Of a stretch of 64,000 nucleotides of DNA, positions 22,722-37,611 are shown one piece after another. Below the pieces are notes generated by a model. It ran no database searches. It was not told where the DNA came from and saw only the letters and a list, made by a program, of their open reading frames with translations. Position 1 is the first letter of the stretch; each line of letters starts with the position of its first letter. The DNA lies in assembly GCA_031769625.1 (NCBI GenBank), contig JAUIMM010000573.1, positions 2,373,001 through 2,437,000 on the forward strand, read 5' to 3'. Both the position numbers and the translations under genes were made by a program. This DNA is from Taudactylus pleione. Its lineage: Eukaryota > Chordata > Amphibia > Anura > Myobatrachidae.

Positions 22722-24834
22722 CAGACACTAGTTCTTTGGTACTTATGACTCGTCTTTTGCTGTGTTGCTAATTATCATGCCTTGCGTTGCATTTGTTGCT
22801 AGTTGTGTGAGCACGTGGTAGGGAATATAGAATGTAAGCTCCACTGCGGCTGAGACTAAAGTGAATGGCCAAATAATTCTCTGTAAAGCGCTGTGGAATA
22901 TATGTGCGCTATATAAAAAACTGGTAATAAATACTAATAAATAATTAGGTACAGATGCGTCCACATACAGTACATCTATCCTCCATGTGCTTTGAGATGT
23001 GTTACAAATAATGGGTGAGTACAATGTGACTCTGTAGCACTGAGCATCTTTCCAGGTGACTTTTTCCATTAAAATGTGTCTTATTTGCAAAGTGATGCGA
23101 TTAGGACGCAAAAGCAGCTTATACTGATTAAAATGATATACGGCCTGCCTACTGTATAATCTGTATGCGACTGAGCTGTATCTGCATACGATATGCAACT
23201 TTACAGTGTCACAGCTGCTGACACTGTAATGTAGCATTTTGCAGCACCCGCACACAGAACATAGGCATGCCACATAACATTTTATTCAGCATTAGCTGCT
23301 TGTCCATCCTATTTTCCATTGCTTTGCAAATAGGACACATTTTAAGGATATAATTTGCACGAAAAGGTGCTCAGTTCTGTAGTGTCGTGCCACGGTATAA
23401 CTCTACTAGATGGCCTGTTTAACGTGCAGGGAGGCTATGTGTATGTGAACACATCTGTAGGTTACCCATATATAGATAGATATAGAGATAGATAGATAGA
23501 TAGATAGATCGATCGATCGATCGATAGGTAGGTAGGTAGGTAGACAGTTAGATATGCAGACACTAGTTCTTTGGTACTTATAACTTGTCTATTGCTGTGT
23601 TGCTAATTATCATGCCTTGCGTTGCATTTGTTGCTAGTTGCGTGAGCATGTGGTAGGGAATATAGAGTGTAAGCTCCACTGGGGCAGGGACTACAGTGAA
23701 TGGCCAAATTTTTCTCTGTAAAGTGCTGCGGAATATATGTGCGCTATATAAAAGCCTGGTAATAAATACTAATAAATAATTAGGTACAGATGCGTCCACA
23801 TACAGTACATCTATCCTCCATGTGTTTTGAGATATGTGTTACAAATAATGGGTGAGTACAATGTGACTCTGTAGCACAGGGCATCTTTCCAGGTGACTTT
23901 TTCCATTAAAATGTGTCTTATTTGCAAAGTGATGCGAGTAGGATGCAAAAGCAGCTTATAGTGATTAGAATGATATACGGCATGCCTACTGTATTTTCTG
24001 TGTGCAACTGAGCTGTATCTGCATGCGATATGCAACTTTACAGTGTCACAGCTGCTGACACTGTAACGTAGCATTTTGCATGCAGATATAGCCACAGTCG
24101 CACACAGAACATACTGTAGGCTTGCCACATATAATTTTAATCAGCATAAGCTGCTTGTCCATCCTATTTGCATCACTTTGCGAATAAAATGCAGTTGAAG
24201 GGAAAATGTTTCACAGAAAGATGCTCAGCGGTACCGATTCGTGCCACGGTATAACACATCTAGAAGGGCTGTTGAACGCGCAGGAAGGCTAGATGTTTGT
24301 GAACACATCTGTTGATTGCCCATATATAGATAGATATAGAGATAGAGAGTAAGGTAGCTAGATATAGTGCAAATTCACCCTGCCAACAAGGACAGGCCCA
24401 ACTGAGATATATTTGCATGTATAGTGTATAGCAAGAACATGTTATCGCGCCTCCCAATATGTTTTTTCCAGGTGGGCCTTTTCCATCAATCAAAATGTGA
24501 GGTCAACATCTAAACAAACTACATCGCTGGACTTTTGTGAGGTCTCCTTGATTCCAGACTTCTACTCATGGCAACAATCAAAGATGAACCACCGAAGAAG
24601 GAGACCCTGAACAGGTAATTAATGATTATTAATTACCGGTAATTCTCAGGCTAGACTTGGTCTAGGCCTGCAGAGGCACGATGATATGTTCCTGCTATAC
24701 ATTGATACTTAAAAAATGTCTATTTACTATGGACTATTCTACTTATGCGACACTGTGATTTGGTAGTGTCAGATATACAGTAATTCTGTTTATCTCAGGA
24801 TGCAGTATATCTCAGCTGTTCACTCTCCCTGTTT
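22342..24834 (+). repeat. Satellite unit 10 (2493 bp), haplotype CAGGCATGT
   Basis: The only unit with G841 and C917 together with A1213 and T1500. Tract A is (GATA)15 at 22660-22719. Tract B has 14 tetramers with four GATC (23487-23542), a count not seen elsewhere in the window. Confidence 0.96.
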
Positions 24835-25149
24835 TACTCCATAAATCATGCTTTTTAGTCTAAATCCCAAACAGCATTATGCTCACCTTTCCTAACCAAG
24901 AATCTTGGGGGTGGTTTTTCAATCACCTGGACTTAATGTTGGGAAAATGTGAATCTTTTGATTAGAAGGTTTGCCTCCAATGTCTAATATTTAAAGATAG
25001 ATCATAGATAGATAGGTAGCTCGATCATTGATAGATAGACACTAGTTAGCTACAGTAGATTCCCCATATATAGATAGATATAGAGAGATAGATAGATAGA
25101 TAAATAAATAGATAGATAGATAGAATGAAAAGATAGATAGATAAAAAGA

Positions 25150-25210
<61 letters not shown>

Positions 25211-27303
25211 CAGACACTAGTTCTTTGGTACTTATGACTCGTCTTTTGCTGTGTTGCTAATTATCATGCCTTGCGTTGCATTTGTTGCTAGTTGTGTGAG
25301 CACGTGGTAGGGAATATAGAATGTAAGCTCCACTGCGGCTGAGACTAAAGTGAATGGCCAAATAATTCTCTGTAAAGCGCTGTGGAATATATGTGCGCTA
25401 TATAAAAAACTGGTAATAAATACTAATAAATAATTAGGTACAGATGCGTCCACATACAGTACATCTATCCTCCATGTGCTTTGAGATGTGTTACAAATAA
25501 TGGGTGAGTACAATGTGACTCTGTAGCACTGAGCATCTTTCCAGGTGACTTTTTCCATTAAAATGTGTCTTATTTGCAAAGTGATGCGATTAGGACGCAA
25601 AAGCAGCTTATACTGATTAAAATGATATACGGCCTGCCTACTGTATAATCTGTATGCGACTGAGCTGTATCTGCATACGATATGCAACTTTACAGTGTCA
25701 CAGCTGCTGACACTGTAATGTAGCATTTTGCAGCACCCGCACACAGAACATAGGCATGCCACATAACATTTTATTCAGCATTAGCTGCTTGTCCATCCTA
25801 TTTTCCATTGCTTTGCAAATAGGACACATTTTAAGGATATAATTTGCACGAAAAGGTGCTCAGTTCTGTAGTGTCGTGCCACGGTATAACTCTACTAGAT
25901 GGCCTGTTTAACGTGCAGGGAGGCTATGTGTATGTGAACACATCTGTAGGTTACCCATATATAGATAGATATAGAGATAGATAGATAGATCGATCGATAG
26001 GTAGGTAGGTAGACAGTTAGATATGCAGACTCTAGTTCTTTGGTACTTATAACTTGTCTATTGCTGTGTTGCTAATTATCATGCCTTGCGTTGCATTTGT
26101 TGCTAGTTGCGTGAGCATGTGGTAGGGAATATAGAGTGTAAGCTCCACTGGGGCAGGGACTACAGTGAATGGCCAAATTTTTCTCTGTAAAGTGCTGCGG
26201 AATATATGTGCGCTATATAAAAGCCTGGTAATAAATACTAATAAATAATTAGGTACAGATGCGTCCACATACAGTACATCTATCCTCCATGTGTTTTGAG
26301 ATATGTGTTACAAATAATGGGTGAGTACAATGTGACTCTGTAGCACAGGGCATCTTTCCAGGTGACTTTTTCCATTAAAATGTGTCTTATTTGCAAAGTG
26401 ATGCGAGTAGGATGCAAAAGCAGCTTATAGTGATTAGAATGATATACGGCATGCCTACTGTATTTTCTGTGTGCAACTGAGCTGTATCTGCATGCGATAT
26501 GCAACTTTACAGTGTCACAGCTGCTGACACTGTAACGTAGCATTTTGCATGCAGATATAGCCACAGTCGCACACAGAACATACTGTAGGCTTGCCACATA
26601 TAATTTTAATCAGCATAAGCTGCTTGTCCATCCTATTTGCATCACTTTGCGAATAAAATGCAGTTGAAGGGAAAATGTTTCACAGAAAGATGCTCAGCGG
26701 TACCGATTCGTGCCACGGTATAACACATCTAGAAGGGCTGTTGAACGCGCAGGAAGGCTAGATGTTTGTGAACACATCTGTTGATTGTCCATATATAGAT
26801 AGATATAGAGATAGAGAGTAAGGTAGCTAGATATAGTGCAAATTCACCCTGCCAACAAGGACAGGCCCAACTGAGATATATTTGCATGTATAGTGTATAG
26901 CAAGAACATGTTATCGCGCCTCCCAATATGTTTTTTCCAGGTGGGCCTTTTCCATCAATCAAAATGTGAGGTCAACATCTAAACAAACTACATCGCTGGA
27001 CTTTTGTGAGGTCTCCTTGATTCCAGACTTCTACTCATGGCAACAATCAAAGATGAACCACCGAAGAAGGAGACCCTGAACAGGTAATTAATGATTATTA
27101 ATTACCGGTAATTCTCAGGCTAGACTTGGTCTAGGCCTGCAGAGGCACGATGATATGTTCCTGCTATACATTGATACTTAAAAAATGTCTATTTACTATG
27201 GACTATTCTACTTATGCGACACTGTGATTTGGTAGTGTCAGATATACAGTAATTCTGTTTATCTCAGGATGCAGTATATCTCAGCTGTTCACTCTCCCTG
27301 TTT
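24835..27303 (+). repeat. Satellite unit 11 (2469 bp), haplotype CAGGCTTGT
   Basis: Has the T1213 plus nine-tetramer tract B linkage (25976-26011) but G841. Tract A is (GATA)14 at 25153-25208. It has a private C-to-T change at 26788, next to the third seed. Confidence 0.96.
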
Positions 27304-27614
27304 TACTCCATAAATCATGCTTTTTAGTCTAAATCCCAAACAGCATTATGCTCACCTTTCCTAACCAAGAATCTTGGGGGTGGTTTTTCAATCACCTGGA
27401 CTTAATGTTGGGAAAATGTGAATCTTTTGATTAGAAGGTTTGCCTCCAATGTCTAATATTTAAAGATAGATCATAGATAGATAGGTAGCTCGATCATTGA
27501 TAGATAGACACTAGTTAGCTACAGTAGATTCCCCATATATAGATAGATATAGAGAGATAGATAGATAAATAAATAGATAGATAGATAGAATGAAAAGATA
27601 GATAGATAAAAAGA

Positions 27615-27679
<65 letters not shown>

Positions 27680-29772
27680 CAGACACTAGTTCTTTGGTAC
27701 TTATGACTCGTCTTTTGCTGTGTTGCTAATTATCATGCCTTGCGTTGCATTTGTTGCTAGTTGTGTGAGCACGTGGTAGGGAATATAGAATGTAAGCTCC
27801 ACTGCGGCTGAGACTAAAGTGAATGGCCAAATAATTCTCTGTAAAGCGCTGTGGAATATATGTGCGCTATATAAAAAACTGGTAATAAATACTAATAAAT
27901 AATTAGGTACAGATGCGTCCACATACAGTACATCTATCCTCCATGTGCTTTGAGATGTGTTACAAATAATGGGTGAGTACAATGTGACTCTGTAGCACTG
28001 AGCATCTTTCCAGGTGACTTTTTCCATTAAAATGTGTCTTATTTGCAAAGTGATGCGATTAGGACGCAAAAGCAGCTTATACTGATTAAAATGATATACG
28101 GCCTGCCTACTGTATAATCTGTATGCGACTGAGCTGTATCTGCATACTATATGCAACTTTACAGTGTCACAGCTGCTGACACTGTAATGTAGCATTTTGC
28201 AGCACCCGCACACAGAACATAGGCATGCCACATAACATTTTATTCAGCATTAGCTGCTTGTCCATCCTATTTTCCATTGCTTTGCAAATAGGACACATTT
28301 TAAGGATATAATTTGCACGAAAAGGTGCTCAGTTCTGTAGTGTCGTGCCACGGTATAACTCTACTAGATGGCCTGTTTAACGTGCAGGGAGGCTATGTGT
28401 ATGTGAACACATCTGTAGGTTACCCATATATAGATAGATATAGAGATAGATAGATAGATCGATCGATAGGTAGGTAGGTAGACAGTTAGATATGCAGACT
28501 CTAGTTCTTTGGTACTTATAACTTGTCTATTGCTGTGTTGCTAATTATCATGCCTTGCGTTGCATTTGTTGCTAGTTGCGTGAGCATGTGGTAGGGAATA
28601 TAGAGTGTAAGCTCCACTGGGGCAGGGACTACAGTGAATGGCCAAATTTTTCTCTGTAAAGTGCTGCGGAATATATGTGCGCTATATAAAAGCCTGGTAA
28701 TAAATACTAATAAATAATTAGGTACAGATGCGTCCACATACAGTACATCTATCCTCCATGTGTTTTGAGATATGTGTTACAAATAATGGGTGAGTACAAT
28801 GTGACTCTGTAGCACAGGGCATCTTTCCAGGTGACTTTTTCCATTAAAATGTGTCTTATTTGCAAAGTGATGCGAGTAGGATGCAAAAGCAGCTTATAGT
28901 GATTAGAATGATATACGGCATGCCTACTGTATTTTCTGTGTGCAACTGAGCTGTATCTGCATGCGATATGCAACTTTACAGTGTCACAGCTGCTGACACT
29001 GTAACGTAGCATTTTGCATGCAGATATAGCCACAGTCGCACACAGAACATACTGTAGGCTTGCCACATATAATTTTAATCAGCATAAGCTGCTTGTCCAT
29101 CCTATTTGCATCACTTTGCGAATAAAATGCAGTTGAAGGGAAAATGTTTCACAGAAAGATGCTCAGCGGTACCGATTCGTGCCACGGTATAACACATCTA
29201 GAAGGGCTGTTGAACGCGCAGGAAGGCTAGATGTTTGTGAACACATCTGTTGATTGCCCATATATAGATAGATATAGAGATAGAGAGTAAGGTAGCTAGA
29301 TATAGTGCAAATTCACCCTGCCAACAAGGACAGGCCCAACTGAGATATATTTGCATGTATAGTGTATAGCAAGAACATGTTATCGCGCCTCCCAATATGT
29401 TTTTTCCAGGTGGGCCTTTTCCATCAATCAAAATGTGAGGTCAACATCTAAACAAACTACATCGCTGGACTTTTGTGAGGTCTCCTTGATTCCAGACTTC
29501 TACTCATGGCAACAATCAAAGATGAACCACCGAAGAAGGAGACCCTGAACAGGTAATTAATGATTATTAATTACCGGTAATTCTCAGGCTAGACTTGGTC
29601 TAGGCCTGCAGAGGCACGATGATATGTTCCTGCTATACATTGATACTTAAAAAATGTCTATTTACTATGGACTATTCTACTTATGCGACACTGTGATTTG
29701 GTAGTGTCAGATATACAGTAATTCTGTTTATCTCAGGATGCAGTATATCTCAGCTGTTCACTCTCCCTGTTT
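27304..29772 (+). repeat. Satellite unit 12 (2469 bp), haplotype CAGTCTTGT
   Basis: Same code as units 5 and 14. Lacks one GATA before the AAATAAAT interruption, like units 13, 14 and 17. Tract A is (GATA)15 at 27618-27677; tract B is nine tetramers at 28445-28480. Confidence 0.96.
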
Positions 29773-30083
29773 TACTCCATAAATCATGCTTTTTAGTCTA
29801 AATCCCAAACAGCATTATGCTCACCTTTCCTAACCAAGAATCTTGGGGGTGGTTTTTCAATCACCTGGACTTAATGTTGGGAAAATGTGAATCTTTTGAT
29901 TAGAAGGTTTGCCTCCAATGTCTAATATTTAAAGATAGATCATAGATAGATAGGTAGCTCGATCATTGATAGATAGACACTAGTTAGCTACAGTAGATTC
30001 CCCATATATAGATAGATATAGAGAGATAGATAGATAAATAAATAGATAGATAGATAGAATGAAAAGATAGATAGATAAAAAGA

Positions 30084-30148
<65 letters not shown>

Positions 30149-30912
30149 CAGACACTAGTTCTTTGGTACTTATGACTCGTCTTTTGCTGTGTTGCTAATT
30201 ATCATGCCTTGCGTTGCATTTGTTGCTAGTTGTGTGAGCACGTGGTAGGGAATATAGAATGTAAGCTCCACTGCGGCTGAGACTAAAGTGAATGGCCAAA
30301 TAATTCTCTGTAAAGCGCTGTGGAATATATGTGCGCTATATAAAAAACTGGTAATAAATACTAATAAATAATTAGGTACAGATGCGTCCACATACAGTAC
30401 ATCTATCCTCCATGTGCTTTGAGATGTGTTACAAATAATGGGTGAGTACAATGTGACTCTGTAGCACTGAGCATCTTTCCAGGTGACTTTTTCCATTAAA
30501 ATGTGTCTTATTTGCAAAGTGATGCGATTAGGACGCAAAAGCAGCTTATACTGATTAAAATGATATACGGCCTGCCTACTGTATAATCTGTATGCGACTG
30601 AGCTGTATCTGCATACTATATGCAACTTTACAGTGTCACAGCTGCTGACACTGTAATGTAGCATTTTGCAGCACCCGCACACAGAACATAGGCATGCCAC
30701 ATAACATTTTATTCAGCATTAGCTGCTTGTCCATCCTATTTTCCATTGCTTTGCAAATAGGACACATTTTAAGGATATAATTTGCACGAAAAGGTGCTCA
30801 GTTCTGTAGTGTCGTGCCACGGTATAACTCTACTAGATGGCCTGTTTAACGTGCAGGGAGGCTATGTGTATGTGAACACATCTGTAGATTACCCATATAT
30901 AGATAGATATAG

Positions 30913-30950
<38 letters not shown>

Positions 30951-32253
30951 GTAGGTAGGTAGACAGTTAGATATGCAGACACTAGTTCTTTGGTACTTAT
31001 AACTTGTCTATTGCTGTGTTGCTAATTATCATGCCTTGCGTTGCATTTGTTGCTAGTTGCGTGAGCATGTGGTAGGGAATATAGAGTGTAAGCTCCACTG
31101 GGGCAGGGACTACAGTGAATGGCCAAATTTTTCTCTGTAAAGTGCTGCGGAATATATGTGCGCTATATAAAAGCCTGGTAATAAATACTAATAAATAATT
31201 AGGTACAGATGCGTCCACATACAGTACATCTATCCTCCATGTGTTTTGAGATATGTGTTACAAATAATGGGTGAGTACAATGTGACTCTGTAGCACAGGG
31301 CATCTTTCCAGGTGACTTTTTCCATTAAAATGTGTCTTATTTGCAAAGTGATGCGAGTAGGATGCAAAAGCAGCTTATAGTGATTAGAATGATATACGGC
31401 ATGCCTACTGTATTTTCTGTGTGCAACTGAGCTGTATCTGCATGCGATATGCAACTTTACAGTGTCACAGCTGCTGACACTGTAACGTAGCATTTTGCAT
31501 GCAGATATAGCCACAGTCGCACACAGAACATACTGTAGGCTTGCCACATATAATTTTAATCAGCATAAGCTGCTTGTCCATCCTATTTGCATCACTTTGC
31601 GAATAAAATGCAGTTGAAGGGAAAATGTTTCACAGAAAGATGCTCAGCGGTACCGATTCGTGCCACGGTATAACACATCTAGAAGGGCTGTTGAACGCGC
31701 AGGAAGGCTAGATGTTTGTGAACACATCTGTTGATTGCCCATATATAGATAGATATAGAGATAGAGAGTAAGGTAGCTAGATATAGTGCAAATTCACCCT
31801 GCCAACAAGGACAGGCCCAACTGAGATATATTTGCATGTATAGTGTATAGCAAGAACATGTTATCGCGCCTCCCAATATGTTTTTTCCAGGTGGGCCTTT
31901 TCCATCAATCAAAATGTGAGGTCAACATCTAAACAAACTACATCGCTGGACTTTTGTGAGGTCTCCTTGATTCCAGACTTCTACTCATGGCAACAATCAA
32001 AGATGAACCACCGAAGAAGGAGACCCTGAACAGGTAATTAATGATTATTAATTACCGGTAATTCTCAGGCTAGACTTGGTCTAGGCCTGCAGAGGCACGA
32101 TGATATGTTCCTGCTATACATTGATACTTAAAAAATGTCTATTTACTATGGACTATTCTACTTATGCGACACTGTGATTTGGTAGTGTCAGATATACAGT
32201 AATTCTGTTTATCTCAGGATGCAGTATATCTCAGCTGTTCACTCTCCCTGTTT
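29773..32253 (+). repeat. Satellite unit 13 (2481 bp), haplotype CAGTCATGT
   Basis: Like its neighbours 12 and 14 except for A1213 and a GATC-free tract B of 12 tetramers with three GGTA (30914-30961). This suggests the tract B region was replaced as a block. Tract A is (GATA)15 at 30087-30146. It has a private G-to-A change at 30888 just before tract B. Confidence 0.96.
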
Positions 32254-32564
32254 TACTCCATAAATCATGCTTTTTAGTCTAAATCCCAAACAGCATTATG
32301 CTCACCTTTCCTAACCAAGAATCTTGGGGGTGGTTTTTCAATCACCTGGACTTAATGTTGGGAAAATGTGAATCTTTTGATTAGAAGGTTTGCCTCCAAT
32401 GTCTAATATTTAAAGATAGATCATAGATAGATAGGTAGCTCGATCATTGATAGATAGACACTAGTTAGCTACAGTAGATTCCCCATATATAGATAGATAT
32501 AGAGAGATAGATAGATAAATAAATAGATAGATAGATAGAATGAAAAGATAGATAGATAAAAAGA

Positions 32565-32637
<73 letters not shown>

Positions 32638-34730
32638 CAGACACTAGTTCTTTGGTACTTATGACTCGTCTTTTGCTGTGTTGCTAATTATCATGCCTTG
32701 CGTTGCATTTGTTGCTAGTTGTGTGAGCACGTGGTAGGGAATATAGAATGTAAGCTCCACTGCGGCTGAGACTAAAGTGAATGGCCAAATAATTCTCTGT
32801 AAAGCGCTGTGGAATATATGTGCGCTATATAAAAAACTGGTAATAAATACTAATAAATAATTAGGTACAGATGCGTCCACATACAGTACATCTATCCTCC
32901 ATGTGCTTTGAGATGTGTTACAAATAATGGGTGAGTACAATGTGACTCTGTAGCACTGAGCATCTTTCCAGGTGACTTTTTCCATTAAAATGTGTCTTAT
33001 TTGCAAAGTGATGCGATTAGGACGCAAAAGCAGCTTATACTGATTAAAATGATATACGGCCTGCCTACTGTATAATCTGTATGCGACTGAGCTGTATCTG
33101 CATACTATATGCAACTTTACAGTGTCACAGCTGCTGACACTGTAATGTAGCATTTTGCAGCACCCGCACACAGAACATAGGCATGCCACATAACATTTTA
33201 TTCAGCATTAGCTGCTTGTCCATCCTATTTTCCATTGCTTTGCAAATAGGACACATTTTAAGGATATAATTTGCACGAAAAGGTGCTCAGTTCTGTAGTG
33301 TCGTGCCACGGTATAACTCTACTAGATGGCCTGTTTAACGTGCAGGGAGGCTATGTGTATGTGAACACATCTGTAGGTTACCCATATATAGATAGATATA
33401 GAGATAGATAGATAGATCGATCGATAGGTAGGTAGGTAGACAGTTAGATATGCAGACTCTAGTTCTTTGGTACCTATAACTTGTCTATTGCTGTGTTGCT
33501 AATTATCATGCCTTGCGTTGCATTTGTTGCTAGTTGCGTGAGCATGTGGTAGGGAATATAGAGTGTAAGCTCCACTGGGGCAGGGACTACAGTGAATGGC
33601 CAAATTTTTCTCTGTAAAGTGCTGCGGAATATATGTGCGCTATATAAAAGCCTGGTAATAAATACTAATAAATAATTAGGTACAGATGCGTCCACATACA
33701 GTACATCTATCCTCCATGTGTTTTGAGATATGTGTTACAAATAATGGGTGAGTACAATGTGACTCTGTAGCACAGGGCATCTTTCCAGGTGACTTTTTCC
33801 ATTAAAATGTGTCTTATTTGCAAAGTGATGCGAGTAGGATGCAAAAGCAGCTTATAGTGATTAGAATGATATACGGCATGCCTACTGTATTTTCTGTGTG
33901 CAACTGAGCTGTATCTGCATGCGATATGCAACTTTACAGTGTCACAGCTGCTGACACTGTAACGTAGCATTTTGCATGCAGATATAGCCACAGTCGCACA
34001 CAGAACATACTGTAGGCTTGCCACATATAATTTTAATCAGCATAAGCTGCTTGTCCATCCTATTTGCATCACTTTGCGAATAAAATGCAGTTGAAGGGAA
34101 AATGTTTCACAGAAAGATGCTCAGCGGTACCGATTCGTGCCACGGTATAACACATCTAGAAGGGCTGTTGAACGCGCAGGAAGGCTAGATGTTTGTGAAC
34201 ACATCTGTTGATTGCCCATATATAGATAGATATAGAGATAGAGAGTAAGGTAGCTAGATATAGTGCAAATTCACCCTGCCAACAAGGACAGGCCCAACTG
34301 AGATATATTTGCATGTATAGTGTATAGCAAGAACATGTTATCGCGCCTCCCAATATGTTTTTTCCAGGTGGGCCTTTTCCATCAATCAAAATGTGAGGTC
34401 AACATCTAAACAAACTACATCGCTGGACTTTTGTGAGGTCTCCTTGATTCCAGACTTCTACTCATGGCAACAATCAAAGATGAACCACCGAAGAAGGAGA
34501 CCCTGAACAGGTAATTAATGATTATTAATTACCGGTAATTCTCAGGCTAGACTTGGTCTAGGCCTGCAGAGGCACGATGATATGTTCCTGCTATACATTG
34601 ATACTTAAAAAATGTCTATTTACTATGGACTATTCTACTTATGCGACACTGTGATTTGGTAGTGTCAGATATACAGTAATTCTGTTTATCTCAGGATGCA
34701 GTATATCTCAGCTGTTCACTCTCCCTGTTT
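32254..34730 (+). repeat. Satellite unit 14 (2477 bp), haplotype CAGTCTTGT
   Basis: Same code as units 5 and 12. Tract A is (GATA)17 at 32568-32635; tract B is nine tetramers at 33403-33438. It has a private T-to-C change at 33474. The last unit with T1213 in the window. Confidence 0.96.
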
Positions 34731-35045
34731 TACTCCATAAATCATGCTTTTTAGTCTAAATCCCAAACAGCATTATGCTCACCTTTCCTAACCAAGAATC
34801 TTGGGGGTGGTTTTTCAATCACCTGGACTTAATGTTGGGAAAATGTGAATCTTTTGATTAGAAGGTTTGCCTCCAATGTCTAATATTTAAAGATAGATCA
34901 TAGATAGATAGGTAGCTCGATTATTGATAGATAGACACTAGTTAGCTACAGTAGATTCCCCATATATAGATAGATATAGAGAGATAGATAGATAGATAAA
35001 TAAATAGATAGATAGATAGAATGAAAAGATAGATAGATAAAAAGA

Positions 35046-35118
<73 letters not shown>

Positions 35119-35882
35119 CAGACACTAGTTCTTTGGTACTTATGACTCGTCTTTTGCTGTGTTGCTAATTATCATGCCTTGCGTTGCATTTGTTGCTAGT
35201 TGTGTGAGCACGTGGTAGGGAATATAGAATGTAAGCTCCACTGCGGCTGAGACTAAATTGAATGGCCAAATAATTCTCTGTAAAGCGCTGTGGAATATAT
35301 GTGCGCTATATAAAAAACTGGTAATAAATACTAATAAATAATTAGGTACAGATGCGTCCACATACAGTACATCTATCCTCCATGTGCTTTGAGATGTGTT
35401 ACAAATAATGGGTGAGTACAATGTGACTCTGTAGCACTGAGCATCTTTCCAGGTGACTTTTTCCATTAAAATGTGTCTTATTTGCAAAGTGATGCGATTA
35501 GGACGCAAAAGCAGCTTATACTGATTAAAATGATATACGGCCTGCCTACTGTATAATCTGTATGCGACTGAGCTGTATCTGCATACGATATGCAACTTTA
35601 CAGTGTCACAGCTGCTGACACTGTAATGTAGCATTTTGCAGCACCCGCACACAGAACATAGGTATGCCACATAACATTTTATTCAGCATTAGCTGCTTGT
35701 CCATCCTATTTTCCATTGCTTTGCAAATAGGACACATTTTAAGGATATAATTTGCACGAAAAGGTGCTCAGTTCTGTAGTGTCGTGCCACGGTATAACTC
35801 TACTAGATGGCCTGTTTAACGTGCAGGGAGGCTATGTGTATGTGAACACATCTGTAGGTTACCCATATATAGATAGATATAG

Positions 35883-35922
<40 letters not shown>

Positions 35923-37239
35923 CGATCGATAGGTAGGTAGGTAGGTAGACAGTTAGATATGCAGACACTAGTTCTTTGGTACTTATAACTTGTCTATTGC
36001 TGTGTTGCTAATTATCATGCCTTGCGTTGCATTTGTTGCTAGTTGCGTGAGCATGTGGTAGGGAATATAGAGTGTAAGCTCCACTGGGGCAGGGACTACA
36101 GTGAATGGCCAAATTTTTCTCTGTAAAGTGCTGCGGAATATATGTGCGCTATATAAAAGCCTGGTAATAAATACTAATAAATAATTAGGTACAGATGCGT
36201 CCACATACAGTACATCTATCCTCCATGTGTTTTGAGATATGTGTTACAAATAATGGGTGAGTACAATGTGACTCTGTAGCACAGGGCATCTTTCCAGGTG
36301 ACTTTTTCCATTAAAATGTGTCTTATTTGCAAAGTGATGCGAGTAGGATGCAAAAGCAGCTTATAGTGATTAGAATGATATACGGCATGCCTACTGTATT
36401 TTCTGTGTGCAACTGAGCTGTATCTGCATGCGATATGCAACTTTACAGTGTCACAGCTGCTGACACTGTAACGTAGCATTTTGCATACAGATATAGCCAC
36501 AGTCGCACACAGAACATACTGTAGGCTTGCCACATATAATTTTAATCAGCATAAGCTGCTTGTCCATCCTATTTGCATCACTTTGCGAATAAAATGCAGT
36601 TGAAGGGAAAATGTTTCACAGAAAGATGCTCAGCGGTACCGATTCGTGCCACGGTATAACACATCTAGAAGGGCTGTTGAACGCGCAGGAAGGCTAGATG
36701 TTTGTGAACACATCTGTTGATTGCCCATATATAGATAGATATAGAGATAGAGAGTAAGGTAGCTAGATATAGTGCAAATTCACCCTGCCAACAAGGACAG
36801 GCCCAACTGAGATATATTTGCATGTATAGTGTATAGCAAGAACATGTTATCGCGCCTCCCAATATGTTTTTTCCAGGTGGGCCTTTTCCATCAATCAAAA
36901 TGTGAGGTCAACATCTAAACAAACTACATCGCTGGACTTTTGTGAGGTCTCCTTGATTCCAGACTTCTACTCATGGCAACAATCAAAGATGAACCACCGA
37001 AGAAGGAGACCCTGAACAGGTAATTAATGATTATTAATTACCGGTAATTCTCAGGCTAGACTTGGTCTAGGCCTGCAGAGGCACGATGATATGTTCCTGC
37101 TATACATTGATACTTAAAAAATGTCTATTTACTATGGACTATTCTACTTATGCGACACTGTGATTTGGTAGTGTCAGATATACAGTAATTCTGTTTATCT
37201 CAGGATGCAGTATATCTCAGCTGTTCACTCTCCCTGTTT
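34731..37239 (+). repeat. Satellite unit 15 (2509 bp), haplotype TATGTATAT
   Basis: Fourth and last member of the class of units 1, 3 and 6. Tract A is (GATA)17 at 35049-35116; tract B is 16 tetramers with two GATC at 35884-35947. Confidence 0.96.
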
Positions 37240-37554
37240 TACTCCATAAATCATGCTTTTTAGTCTAAATCCCAAACAGCATTATGCTCACCTTTCCTAA
37301 CCAAGAATCTTGGGGGTGGTTTTTCAATCACCTGGACTTAATGTTGGGAAAATGTGAATCTTTTGATTAGAAGGTTTGCCTCCAATGTCTAATATTTAAA
37401 GATAGATCATAGATAGATAGGTAGCTCGATCATTGATAGATAGACACTAGTTAGCTACAGTAGATTCCCCATATATAGATAGATATAGAGAGATAGATAG
37501 ATAGATAAATAAATAGATAGATAGATAGAATGAAAAGATAGATAGATAAAAAGA

Positions 37555-37611
<57 letters not shown>

